A stretch of 64,000 bases of DNA. Origin: Antedon mediterranea. Its lineage: Eukaryota > Echinodermata > Crinoidea > Comatulida > Antedonidae. A program made the translations under genes and the position numbers. Within the stretch, counting starts at the first letter, position 1. Each line of letters starts with the position of its first letter. Location of the stretch: the NCBI RefSeq assembly GCF_964355755.1, contig NC_092670.1, forward strand, positions 9,735,201-9,799,200, read 5' to 3'. Below are positions 45,151 through 58,307 of the stretch, in pieces. The notes below the pieces were generated by a model. It ran no database searches, had not been told where the DNA came from, and saw only the letters and a program-made list of their open reading frames with translations.

Positions 45151-47865
45151 TTCACTATAAGTTCTATGAGTTTGATGAAAGCTCTTTGAATATTATATGA
45201 AAATAATAGAAAATGCAGGTGTTTACAATAAATATTACATCATGGTATGATAGAAAATGCAGGCTCTAGAATACTAATGTGATATGCAGATTATTATTAT
45301 TACACATGTTTTGGTATAAGATAGAAATCATAGGATCCTTGAATATTACATGAAAATATTATAGAAAATGATGGGAATAAATTATTTACAACATTATGTG
45401 AAAGCAATTTATATTTATTCATTAACAAAGTGCTTTAAATTGTAGACACTATACTATTCAGTCCACTGTATAAAAGGAGGACATTTATTTTAATATGTAA
45501 ATTAATACTATGTCAGTACTCCCAAGCTTTTAAGAACATTATTTATGATTGAGAGACTCCACATAAATTAACTTTAAATGTCTCTCTTGAAATTATTGAC
45601 TAATTTCTTATAAAAATAGGCCTTTATTATCATAAAATTATTCTGAATTAAAAATGATCTTGAGCTTATGCAATTATTTTTAATGAAATGAAATTAGTAT
45701 GAATAAAATAACAAGTACATAGACCTTGCATTATTGAATGAAGTTAAAAACATATGCCTTTCATAAATCATTCTAACATTTACAAAGTAAAAGGGGCTCA
45801 TGAAATTGTAGATTAAAATGACCTCTCATGAAATTATTTGTTCTTGAAATACCTCATGAAGTTTCTGAGATTTAAAAACCCTTTCATCTCATACATTTAT
45901 TCAGAAATATAAAATGCTGGCAACCTGAGGAAATTACTGTAGATCATTGATAAAAATAAACCTCATAAAATTTATTAGAAATAAAATGAAATATTAAAGT
46001 CTATTTCTTTTCTACAGCTTACTGTACCATTATAGCCTATTCTCTCCAGAGTGAGAGCTTAGATAGGAAAAGTTAAAAGCTCCTTAAACACCCCTGTAGA
46101 ATCATAAAATGGACCTGTCCGCAACCACGCCCTCATGTGGAAACATACCAACGTAGAGTACCACTATCATCATTTCTTTTCGTAACATTGAAATGTTACG
46201 ATGTATAATATTTTATTTAAGTAAGGCCCCTCTCTGTCAAATTGAATTCTATAGCATTGCATTTTTAGATGATACAGTATGTACAGTATAAGCTTTCATT
46301 TCTTTCTACTGTAGCTGCCAGCCAACCTAAGAATAATTGTGCTGTAATTAAAGGGTTTGTTTGTTTTCAGATTATACAAGGCGGGCATGTTTATTTTGTG
46401 GGAGAATCCAATTCTTAGATATTGATTAGCCATTTAAAGTTAATTGGTGAAAAGTTCAATTGTACTATAACTCTATAGTCAATTTATACTATTATTATAA
46501 AACAATTAATAAAGTCGTCCTTTCTTCTTATACTATACCCACCAAAGCTTCACTCTCTAGTATAGGCCAGCAGGCATTGGTCAGAGATTTGACTGGGCTA
46601 GGTAGGCTGCTGTCGTGGTTGACCTTTGATGCATGTCCAATGTGGGAACCTAAAATGTCTAAACTATTTAATTCGAAGCAACACTTTGCTTGACACGTCG
46701 CTTCACTCCTCCTCGTCTGGTAATATGGCAGGGCCTTAGCCACCAGTCAGGTTTGTAATGTAAAGCTTGACAAACAGTGATTTTCCCTTTTTTTTAAACA
46801 GTATTTCTTGTGGCTACATTCTGTATGATGATTTACATTTATTATTGTCTTGCAAATTACAGTTTTACAGAATTCAAAATAATGTTATTTTTTTCACATT
46901 TAAGTTTTGTTGTTTAGTAATTATTAATTTATTATCATACTAACTTTTTGTAAAATATATTGTAGTTTAAGACAACTACACGATCGTTTCAATACCATCT
47001 TTTTGTGAATGTTCTGTGACAGGTGCCTTGTATTGTATACAGTTTCCAAAATCAATAACTACCGTGTGAAACCACAAACAACAAATTATAGTACATTCCA
47101 TAATAAAGAGATATCAATATATAATTAAGAAGAGTTGATTCTATTTAATACAAGTAATTGTTGTTCACACTCAGCAGTTTAAGACACTTTATACCTGCAA
47201 TTTTTGAAAATGTAAAATTAATGCATTATTATTATTATAATCTTTTTAATGGAGAGACACTATCTGAATACTGAATATCCTAAAATATAATATATCTTAT
47301 ATTAAAATTAAATTAAAGTTGATTTAATATTTTTATAGCAGTAGCACTGTATAATCAAATACTGTTGTTATCATTATAATACAATTGATAAAGAGTGGGC
47401 GTATCAAATAGAATAGCCTGAGTTTCATTATTCAGGGTGGCATGTAAATTTGTACGCGAGGACATACATTAGCCGAAATATGTCTTTGAGTTTTATATTA
47501 AATATAACAATAAAATCTGAGATTGCCAACAAACACTGTAACTGTTCAACCGTATTAATTTTATTCTAAATGCATTACAGTAGGAAAGTATATCAACAAA
47601 ATTAATTAAATTTGATTCTTAGCACCTATAGTACTGTATCAGTACTTTTTCTGTTTCTTAATGTTGATACTAATTAAAAAATATTAATTGATTTTTTGAA
47701 TACATTAGGAAGTTTGCAGGGAATAGAAATGTTGGTTTAGTAATTGATATAAAATATTTCGCTTTAATTTTAAAATAGCTATGTTTCAAACTTTAAGTAA
47801 AAGCAAAATTGAGTACAGTAGAGTAGAGTACTAATTGCTTTGGGACTATATTTTAAATATTTTTC

Positions 47866-47896
47866 ACATAAAGTTTGATAGTGTAGACAGGGCTTA
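47866..47896. mobile_element. MITE family A end fragment next to a family B copy
   Basis: CACATAAAGTTTGATAGTGT then AGACAGGGCTTA is the family A right end. It runs directly into the TTAAAGATG start of the family B element at 47894, which suggests that family B inserted at its TTAA-like end. Confidence 0.6.
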
Positions 47897-48248
47897 AAGA
47901 TGTATTGTCCCCCTGAAAAAATAATTCTTAAAAAAATTTTTGTTCAATATGCCATTTTAATGTTATAATAGTTATCCACTTTGAGCAAAAATTTGATCGA
48001 AAAAAAAATGTATTTGCCTGAAAAAAAAAAATGTAATTTAAAGCAAAAAATGGCAAAATTGGCTACCAGCCAGTGGATTTTTGGTTGAATTTCTCAATTT
48101 ATTGGTAAAAACATTATTTGTTTTTATTTTTTTTTCTAGGGAAGTGATTAACTTTATATTAAAACTACAATACAAAATAACATATTCAAAGTCTGATTTA
48201 ATTAATCTTAATTTTTCATGTTTTTTTTGGAGGACAATACATCTTTAA
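47894..48248. mobile_element. MITE family B copy (355 bases)
   Basis: Ends TTAAAGATGTATTGTCCCCC and GGACAATACATCTTTAA, with sub-terminal TTAATCTTAATTTTTCATG on the right matching the complement of the 21527 copy's left side. Non-coding. Confidence 0.8.
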
Positions 48249-48885
48249 AACAATATTATTTTATTTTAATACTAGTATTACTAATAATTTGAATTTTTCA
48301 AATACGGTATAGCAATCTGGGTAATCATTAATCATTTAATGTTGTAATTGTACATTGAAACAAAATTCAAATCATTAAATTTAAGTAAAAATATTTTCAT
48401 TACTGCAGTAAAATAACAGAACAGAAAATTAATAGAAAGATTAGCATTCTTGTCAATTTCTGTTAAAAGTCCCTAATACTAAATTTATTTGAGAATTACA
48501 ATTAGTTAGAAACAAATTGATATGTATAATATGGGCTTGTTGCTAGGTTATTTTTGAAAGCAATTGAAGAAAAAATAGTAAAGATCTTGGCCGTATTCCA
48601 CTGATACTGATATCGCTATAAATTTCGATATATATTTTTATTATCCTTTTTATGATATTAAGTGCTTTTTTATATCCCTTTATAAATAGAAAGTTTATCG
48701 TTCTACTTGTAAGGATGCTTGTTTGTTAAAAACAAATTTTACCTCATTTCTTATTCAAAATTGTATTGTAACTTGGCAGGGAATGGGAACTGAGAATCCA
48801 ATTGATTGTGTACAATTTTTACGAGTTCTGAAAATTCTATTTTGCTACTGTATGCAGGAAACACTTTCAAAATGTTAGGGAAGGG

Positions 48886-49010
48886 TTGGTGACAATTTGT
48901 TTGGTGACAATTTTTGGTTGGTGACAATTTTTGGTTAGTGACAATTTGGTTAGTGACAGTTTTTGGTTAATGACAACTTAGTTGGTAACAATTTGGTTGG
49001 TAACAGGGAT
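48886..49010. repeat. Degenerate tandem repeat (GGTTGGTGACAATTTTT)
   Basis: About seven copies of a 15-19 base unit, GGTTGGTGACAATTTTT, drifting to GGTTAGTGACAGTTTTT and GTTGGTAACAATTT. Confidence 0.9.
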
Positions 49011-51100
49011 AAAGGATGGTAAAAATCATTTGTAGTTGCACAGAAACGATTTAAAAACCAATAAAATAATTAGTAAAAAGATATTTTACAGATTGGATTC
49101 CATTTTCATCGATTTACGAACACTAAAACAGTATGGACGTACAATATAAACAAACCAAAAAAGTTAACAAATCATACTGTACAGTACATTTAAAGGTCAT
49201 TTTTTCCTTTTGCTGTTAATTAATTAATGCGAGCCTCTTTCCCTTTCTTTTGAAGATGTCTAAATTAAAACTGGGCCTCCAGAAACATGGACTCCCTATT
49301 CTGTTATCTCCTTTCCAACCGATTTTCAATTCCAATTTTGTTTCTATTAACTACAGTAGGACTGTATGTTTAAACATAACAATGTCTGGTACTCTCAGTG
49401 TCACGGTATTTTACATTATAAATTATAAACCACAAAATTGTTGTCTTCTTGCTCTTTTTCCATTCTGTCTCTTTATCGTTTCACAGCTTTGTCATTCTTA
49501 TTTCATCATCTAATATATCAGCAGGTTTCCTATTTGTACATTGCTGAGTATGTGAAACCTTTCAGACCTCAGTTAAATATCTTAGACTCTTATGTTACAA
49601 TGTTGTATTAATATACTGATAATTAATGTTCGCACAGCAGCCAATCTCCACATGATGTGCTGCTAATTATTAAGAGTCACATAATTAAACATCTGCTCTA
49701 ATATTAATATTCTATACTGACATTATTGTGGAATATGTAACAACATTTTTCATAATTACATTCCTGCGTTTATACTGTAACTCTTTTCCTAATTAATAGA
49801 GTTTCTTCCTAGGAGAAAGTGGTTGTAGTTCTGTACTGTAGTATGCATAATGAAACATACGGCACATCCCTTTCGCACAGAGAACTGTTTGATGGAATAC
49901 CATATCTTATTTTTACATTTATGAATGCCATGAATGTCTAAAATAGGAATTGTGCAACACCCGTCCCCATGTTTGTGATCTGTAGGCCCTACAGTACAGT
50001 AGATCCGGTCCATAGATTAATAGTAATTGATTATTTTAAGACACGTGCACTCTTTGTATGTACAGTACCTTGAAAAAGTTTACCATTGTGCAATCCTATC
50101 GCGTTTTGATACCATCATACATTCAATCGTCGCATCATAAATGCAGTAAAGCTGAGCTTGTCGCTTCACGTGTAAATGTTCAGTCTGTTAATAGGCTAGA
50201 TACAGTAGGCAGAATATGATCTGTAGTAGTACAGTACCCACGTATGCATTAACTGATTGAAGTATTAATGTCTGTGAAGAATATTTTTATTACCATCTCT
50301 CATTTTGCATAATATAATGATATTCCGACATGGATAGTGAGGTACAGCAATGTGATATTGTGTATAATCACAGAATCAGAAAATTAATGGGTTTTATTTT
50401 CATTTTTATATAATGATGTATCAAGAGAGATAATTTATAAAAAAAATTGTAATTTGATATTTTGCATAATCATAGGTTGGTTGAAAAATATTATGTAATT
50501 AGTAATGTAATATTTTTAAAGTGTATACAGGCCCTGGTTGACTGATATAGAGAATTCTAAAATTAGAATAATTGTATTTTTCTACACTTTGATATAATTA
50601 CACTATAATAACTTTTAACTTTGTGACAATTACCCGTACCAAAAATGACAAGTTGTTCAGTCACATGATTAACTCTTGCAAGTGTCATGACGTACAGTAA
50701 GTGATCTTGAAAAAAGTACGGACAAAATGTTATGCAAATAAATGGAGTGATTTATTATCATAATTTATTGACATTACCAAATTTAATATTGCCATTAATT
50801 ACGCTGTTGAAGTGCCCTCAAGTTTATGGTCTAATTCATACCTATGATATCCTTGTCGGAGAAACCGCTAAGAAATGTTGTACAGTTAGATCTTTTAGAA
50901 ATCAAGCTGGCTATAGTAGAATTTGATACCTGTGCAGCACACTTCTGGATGAGGATTGAAAAACTGAAGGTGCAAATTAAATTTAATGTTTATGTCTTGA
51001 AAAATAACAATAAACTCATCTTAATAAAGATAAGCACATTAATTTGATAATGTTATCATTTTTATTTTTAAATTTAAGGCTTAAAAAATAGCAATTAACC

Positions 51101-51546
51101 TTGTGTTGATGTGTCATTTTCATATTTTAACATAGAACCTTCATTGTCAATGTGAACACAATCTAAATGGAACTTTGTGTTGATGTGTCATTTTCATATT
51201 TTAACATACTGTAGAACCTTCATTGTCCATGTGAATACAATCTAAACGGAATTTGTGTTGATGTTTCATTTTATATTTTAACATAGAACCTTCATTGTCA
51301 ATGTGAATACAATCTGACAGAACTTTGTGTTGATGTGTCATTTCATATTTTAACATAGAACCTTCATTGTCAATGTGAACACACTCTAAACAGAACTTTG
51401 TGTTGATGTGTCATTTCATATTTTAACATAGAATTTTCATTGTCAGTGTGAACACAATCTTAAACAGAACTTTGTGCTGATGTGTCATTTCATATTTTAA
51501 CATAGAATTTTCATTGTCAATGTAATGCAATCTTAAACAGAACTAG
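51101..51546. repeat. ~74-base tandem repeat, 6 copies
   Basis: The unit contains TGTGTTGATGTGTCATTTTC, ATATTTTAACATAGAACC, TTCATTGTCAATGTGAACAC and AATCTAAA. TGTGTTGAT starts at 51102, 51176, 51254, 51326, 51399 and 51473 (variant). Spacing varies from 72 to 78 through small indels, so it is older than the 65-base satellite. Confidence 0.95.
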
Positions 51547-51884
51547 AATTAATTATGCGTCACGTAGTCTCGACAAAATAACACGGTTGAAATAATGATC
51601 TCGACACTGAATGATTTCTATTCTCAAGTTTGTTCTTTATTAATTGTCATAAAGAGGAAATATTTCTACTGTATGTCAAAAATTATGCGCATGAAAAATT
51701 TAAGTTTATGTATATGATTACAATTAGAATGATCTCATTAATGTCATATGATAAAGAGTAAATAAATTGACACTTAAATTCTAGTATTAAAATTTGCAGT
51801 AATTTGTTCGATCATGAAAAAGAGTAAATGCACTGTAATTCTAGTTTTATTCTAGTCTTGCAGTAATTATTATTATTATTATTA

Positions 51885-52020
51885 TGGGACTGTTGACTCT
51901 TGTTGTAGTTACAGTAATCGTATTACTTTAGCAGTCCCTGACCAATTCATCTTTGTACATTGTATATTATGCTTTGTTGGTCAAATAAATAAATGAAATG
52001 AAATTAAATTAAATTAAACT
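51885..52020 (+). mobile_element. Possible LINE 3' end
   Basis: GACTGTTGACTCTTGTTGTA and CTTTGTACATTGTATATTAT, then TTGGTCAAATAAATAAATGA with an ATGAAATTAAATTAAATT tail, resembles a CR1/L2-type 3' UTR with a simple-repeat tail. No coding part remains. Confidence 0.35.
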
Positions 52021-52509
52021 TTATTTCAGATTTCTCCATATACAGTACATATAAAAATATAAAAATTTAGCAAAACATTCAAACTATATATAAATATAAA
52101 AAATAATGGGCAGCACGAAAAAACAAACTGAAACACTAATATTTTCAGTCATTTTGTAAATTCAGGATTCAGAATTTAATGATTTTACTGAATGTGACTG
52201 ATGTGTACGCTTACAAATGTACAGTACTGTATGGCTTTATTAAAGGGGAAATAAAGAGGAAATATACTAATGGCAGTTCATTACATTTGCAGGAATAATT
52301 TCATTTGTATAGTATTCAAAATTGTGACATAATAAAAATTGGAATTAATGATCTTATTTTGAGTCTAGCTCTAAAACCAACAATAGCCTTTCTGAAGCCT
52401 TTCTACTTTGCACGTAACATATTGTAATGAAAATTTTTTAACAAAGTAATATTATTATAATTCTTCTACAATCATCTAGAGAACCATGGCAGCCTAAGTG
52501 CAGTGTCTA

Positions 52510-52652
52510 AAGTTAGTGGCGTAATGTAGGAGGAAAAGCCCCCTGGTTTATGGCATTCCTGGGGCCCTTTAACCAACACTGTAGTTGCATTGAGGCTCAT
52601 CATGTTCTGCGGCCCCTTAAGCTCTGGGGTTCACTGTTACGCTACTTTGTCT
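52510..52652. mobile_element. Short hAT-like MITE
   Basis: Ends TTAGTGGCGTAATG and GTTACGCTACTTTGTCTAA are imperfect inverted repeats; the interior has CCCCCTGG and GGCCCCTTAAGCTCTGGGGT. Inverted GTGGCGTAA.G ends are widespread in animal hAT MITEs. Confidence 0.55.
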
Positions 52653-53722
52653 AACATTATATTAGCACACTCTTTTTGAATAGTGTACTCAAGTTCTTTG
52701 CATGCATGCTTTGCATGCATGCATTGTATGGTAAAATATGATGGCATACTCTTTCGTCTATTCTGTGCCTGCTGTACACCTGGATAAACTAAAAATAGCC
52801 TTATCTCTCTAAAGAGAGGATGAATTACATTCAGTTAAACACCCCTATCTGATAATGGAACCGTATGCGAATCATACAGTACCTGTACCCTTCTAGTGGA
52901 TGTGTAAACTACTATGAACACCACTGTTGGTTTGTGTATTTTGTGAAAAAAAAGCTTAAAATTTAAAACAAATGTGAAACTGCAAAAGATTGAAACTTAG
53001 AATCAAAATTTGAATAAAAAAAACCATAAAAATAATTCGCCTAATAAAAATATTATTTATTTTGAAAAGCGTGGTTTATGGATTTATTTGCAACTTCCTC
53101 ACAGTTGAGCGGTGACACAGAATCCTGTTTTCGTAGGTTTGGTTATAGCCGCCCCCAAGGACGTTTCTGTCGTGAAAAATGCTTATTGAAGTACTGTAGC
53201 ATAGCAATAAAATAGATCTATACCAAAAATTGGGCCAAGCAAAACATCAGGGGTAATAAGATGCATATTTATAGGATAGAAATACTGATATTGAATCTAT
53301 GCAGAAACGCTTTTTGATTCAGAATTTTATTGAACTTCTAGTAATGCGATGCAATACATTGTCAATGTCTTGAATAATGAAGAATAATAGTTTTATGTTT
53401 GGTTAAATATAGATTAAAAAGGTGTAGATGAAATCATGGCTAAAAAAAAATGTTTAGATAATTGGACAAAATTCTACTAAAAGAAGAAATATTTCTTACA
53501 AAAAATGCTGCTTTTTAAAATTACAAATAAAAAAAATTCTGCACAGTAGCCGACAACTAGCCCATTGCTCTATAATAAAACTATACTACTATCTGTATCT
53601 ATTGACCACTATCCTCTTCAGCTACTTTGGTAGCCCATTGGTATAGGCCACTAGCCCATTGGGCAACCAACCTACCATTGTGAGTGATAAAAAAAGATAC
53701 AGTCGATCTTCCAATAAAGGAC

Positions 53723-53881
53723 TAAAGCCCTGTCTATACTATTAAACTCTATGTGCCCATATATGGACATATCGCTATATATGGACATATCACTACCATA
53801 TTTGGGTACATCACTACCATATTTGGGCACATCACACTTCTTTTGTCAAACTAGTTTGATATACTGTATAGACAGAGCTTA
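53723..53881. mobile_element. MITE family A, best full copy
   Basis: Ends TAAAGCCCTGTCTATACTAT and ATACTGTATAGACAGAGCTTA form terminal inverted repeats flanked by TA. The interior holds tandem CATATATGGACATATC and ACCATATTTGGGCACATCAC duplications. 159 bases, non-coding. This copy defines the family seen near 0.7, 3.1, 4.4, 18.4 and 47.9 kb. Confidence 0.8.
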
Positions 53882-56813
53882 TGTATTTTTTTTAGTTGTG
53901 AGGATCCCAAATTCTTTTTTACTGTTAAATATATATTCCAGAAAATTATATTTGGCCAGCCCAAGGGTGCCTGGTACTGGGTGAGTTGATGGTATTATTA
54001 TACAGTATTGAAAAACTGAGCATTTTGTACTGTATGTTCTAATACTAGTATGTCATAGTTATAATGTACTTGTATGCTTACGTCAGGATGTCTACAGTCT
54101 TGAAATATCAATGAACATTGATACATTAATTCAGCATACATTTAACATATCAATTTATGTGAAGTAGCCTTCCATCAATATGCATCAAAGCCTACTTACG
54201 GTAATGTTGTTAAAGTGATGTAACAGAGCACATTATCATTATTGCATGCAATTTCCAAATTAAAATTAAATGATATTTGACTAGATGCTTTTAATATTAA
54301 AAAGAGAATGATGATTTTGAGCATGAATGATTGAAGTAATTTTGTCGTTTGCAACCCTTCTTTTTCTGATGTAGCCTTGCACTGGCTTGTTTCAGGAATG
54401 CTTTTATAAACACCAATAAATGTAGAAAAAAGGGTTGGAGTGGATGTTAAAAAGCTGGTAATGAAGATGACGATTTTTATTCAAGAGACTTGGGAAGCCA
54501 TGTTTTATGGTTCAGAAATTCAATCCAGGGCAGCTCTAGCCATGCATTCAACCATCACTTATAGTAAGTCGCCAATTACCTGGGGCACGAAAACAATCCT
54601 TCCGTCTGAGAATTCTTAGGTAGACATCCTTGCATAAAGACGATTTACCTTTGAACTAAACATTTTATTTTAAATGCTTTTACTTTAATTCAAATGGACC
54701 TGCTCTTTAGTGACCAAGCATGTATCATTGTTAGATGCACATAATTTAAATAGCACAATACACAATAAAGATTGACCCATGTCACCAGGATTTGATGTGG
54801 CTACTTCCTAAAGGTCAAATGTCAGTGCTGCCATTACCCACTTCTATCCGACACACCCATCACTGTATACTATTTGGTGTAAAGAAGTCATGTATTGGCC
54901 TTATTTAGTCTGATTCCAAGAAAATAGGACTACACCACCAGTCATTTACTTACGTTATTTATTTATATATCTTCGTTGCAGAAACATACCCATGGTCGGA
55001 TGCCCTTTCTCAATAATTTAATGATTCTGTTTATAGCTTCCACTGAAAAATTACTGCAGTAACTATGCACTGCAGTAACTCTTTTAAGAAATTCTTAATC
55101 TTCATGTATAAATAATTGCAACTCTTAAACACTTACACTTTCTGTGACTCACCGTTCTTTCATCGATCGTACAGTAGTAGCTAGTGGACAGTAAAGTAGA
55201 CTATTTTATGCAGAAATTAAAATCTACTTTACTACAGTAACAGATACGTAATTATAAAGCAATTATTAATTCTAAATTATCAAATTTACCTGTGATATGA
55301 GATGGCTACTGTACATCATAAACATTGCACATTAGTTCTAAATAGATAAAATTAACATTCAACACAGGTTAAAAAAAATGGTATGGCAGCCGCATGTGGT
55401 GTAGTCTGCTAAAATGTGCTTTGCGTATTTTATAAATTTATTTCGACAATATTTTATGAGGGTGGTCCCTCCAATAACAATTTATATAATTAACTATCAA
55501 TTTATATAACACAATTTTAAAAGGGATTTCAAATAAAAATTGTATAAAATTAATTGGCCATGCAAGATAAAATGTTTGTGAGAACATATTTGAAGAAAGA
55601 ATGAAGCATGTCAGATATCAGAAGATGGTCTCCACCAGAAAGTTATGTGTACAGTATAGTTCAGTTAAATCTTTTTTTTATGTTTGCATAATTTTAAGCT
55701 GTACGAAAAATCTACAGCCTACAACAATCAAGCCGTCAAGAAGACCTTGCAGTGTTTTGTACTCTGGGTGAAATCGAGAAGCCTTATTGATTCCCAGGCC
55801 AATATTCTGTCACGTTTTGCAGTATGTCTAGTCAGCGATCATAATGCCTCTGTATTTTAATGAATCTTAATTTGTATTGATTTAAGGTTAAAACGATGAT
55901 AATGAGATTTATTACATGCCGTAATGGTAGCTTCCATGTGATAATGGCGGAGATTAAACACGCCTAATGATCTAGTCCAGGTAAATAACCCATAGGGGTG
56001 TTCACAAGGATGGGGGTATCGACCCACGATAATCTTCACATTTGGATATTAGATTTATAAATGTGTTCAGAATGTCTTTTGAAATGTGATGTACTTCATC
56101 TCCTGTATTCTTCACTGTACAATAGAGGAAGAGCAGAAGAGAAAAAAAGTTGTTTCTAAAGAATTGTTAATTGAAATGTGGTGTTCGCCTTCTCTTTATA
56201 CTTCTTGTGCCTTCCTGGTTGAATAGGTTAAGAAGATCTATTGAAATGTAATGTTCAATTTCCTTCAACTTTTTGCTCCTGTATTCTTAACTGTTAAAAG
56301 ATGAGGGATGTGTTCTTCTCCCCTCACATAGTTCCTAATTGTTCATCAATCGTTATTCAGCTCTATTGGTCTTTAATCTTATTATTCTTATTTTTATTGC
56401 AATACAGTAAATATTTACCTTTATGTTTTTCTTTCATCTCAAAAATGTTCAATTCTTTGTGTTTTTTGTTAACATTAACAATTACATCTGAAAAAACACT
56501 TGGTGGTAGCATTTCAAACACATTCAAGATAATATATTACCCTTGAACATTTGGGTTAAATAGTAATTTACAAATTATTAATAAATTATTATTCAACACC
56601 TTTACATAGAATCATCATGACCTTTGACCATGTTGTTACTACACATGTAAACACAACAAGTATTATTGATTATTTTAAGTAATTATTTTAGCAATTATTT
56701 TTGCAAATGCATGTCGCTATGGTAAGTAGAGTTGACCTTTATATTTAAAGATAATTATGCTTTAAAGTCAGATCATATTCATTTTGAATGGAAAACATAA
56801 TTGTTAATGTTAT

Positions 56814-58307
56814 GTGTTTACTATACTGTGTTAAATTGACCCAGATCCGTTGACATACTGCACAGTATAGAACTACTGGTGTTTACTATACTGTGTTAAA
56901 TTGACCCAGATCCGTTGACATACTGCACAGTATAGAACTACTGGTGTTTACTATACTGTGTTAAATTGATCCAGATCCGTTGACATACTGCACAGTATAG
57001 AACTACTGGTGTTTACTATACTGTGTTAAATTGATCCAGATCCGTTGACATACTGCACAGTATAGAACTACTGGTGTTTACTATACTGTGTTAAATTGAC
57101 CCAGATCCGTTGACATACTGCACAGTATAGAACTACTGGTGTTTACTATACTGTGTTAAATTGACCCAGATCCGTTGACATACTGCACAGTATAGAACTA
57201 CTGGTGTTTACTATACTGTGTTAAATTGACCCAGATCCGTTGACATACTGCACAGTATAGAACTACTGGTGTTTACTATACTGTGTTAAATTGATCCAGA
57301 TCCGTTGACATACTGCACAGTATAGAACTACTGGTGTTTACTATACTGTGTTAAATTGATCCAGATCCGTTGACATACTGCACAGTATAGAACTACTGGT
57401 GTTTACTATACTGTGTTAAATTGACCCAGATCCGTTGACATACTGCACAGTATAGAACTACTGGTGTTTACTATACTGTGTTAAATTGATCCAGATCCGT
57501 TGACATACTGCACAGTATAGAACTACTGGTGTTTACTATACTGTGTTAAATTGACCCAGATCCGTTGACATACTGCACAGCATAGAACTACTGGTGTTTA
57601 CTATACTGTGTTAAATTGATCCAGATCCGTTGACATACTGCACAGTATAGAACTACTGGTGTTTACTATACTGTGTTAAATTGACCCAGATCCGTTGACA
57701 TACTGCACAGTATAGAACTACTGGTGTTTACTATACTGTGTTAAATTGATCCAGATCCGTTGACATACTGCACAGTATAGAACTACTGGTGTTTACTATA
57801 CTGTGTTAAATTGATCCAGATCCGTTGACATACTGCACAGTATAGAACTACTGGTGTTTACTATACTGTGTTAAATTGATCCAGATCCGTTGACATACTG
57901 CACAGTATAGAACTACTGGTGTTTACTATACTGTGTTAAATTGACCCAGATCCGTTGACATACTGCACAGTATAGAACTACTGGTGTTTACTATACTGTG
58001 TTAAATTGATCCAGATCCGTTGACATACTGCACAGTATAGAACTACTGGTGTTTACTATACTGTGTTAAATTGACCCAGATCCGTTGACATACTGCACAG
58101 TATAGAACTACTGGTGTTTACTATACTGTGTTAAATTGACCCAGATCCGTTGACATACTGCACAGTATAGAACTACTGGTGTTTACTATACTGTGTTAAA
58201 TTGATCCAGATCCGTTGACATACTGCACAGTATAGAACTACTGGTGTTTACTATACTGTGTTAAATTGACCCAGATCCGTTGACATACTGCACAGTATAG
58301 AACTACT
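56814..58307. repeat. 65-base satellite array, 23 copies
   Basis: 23 head-to-tail units of exactly 65 bases, starting GTGTTTACTATACTGTG and ending GAACTACTG. Units are identical apart from one C/T site (TTGACCCAGA in 12 units, TTGATCCAGA in 11) and one further change in unit 12 (CAGCATAG for CAGTATAG). Within each unit CTATACTGTG (bases 8-17) is the exact reverse complement of CACAGTATAG (48-57). No spacers and no open frame. Confidence 0.97.

Noticed and set aside
44851-45155. Three overlapping - strand open frames with repeated HVQNNLHFL-type peptides
   Set aside because: All come from the 49-base tandem repeat, which leaves every frame open.
46360-46440. Possible KCNH exon 3 after TTTTCAG at 46365-46371
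   Set aside because: The reading (DYTRRACLFCGRIQ...) has no PAC-domain similarity, wrong phase and an early stop.
56814-58307. CRISPR-like regular repeat array
   Set aside because: Units are contiguous and identical, with no variable spacers, in an animal genome; it is a satellite.
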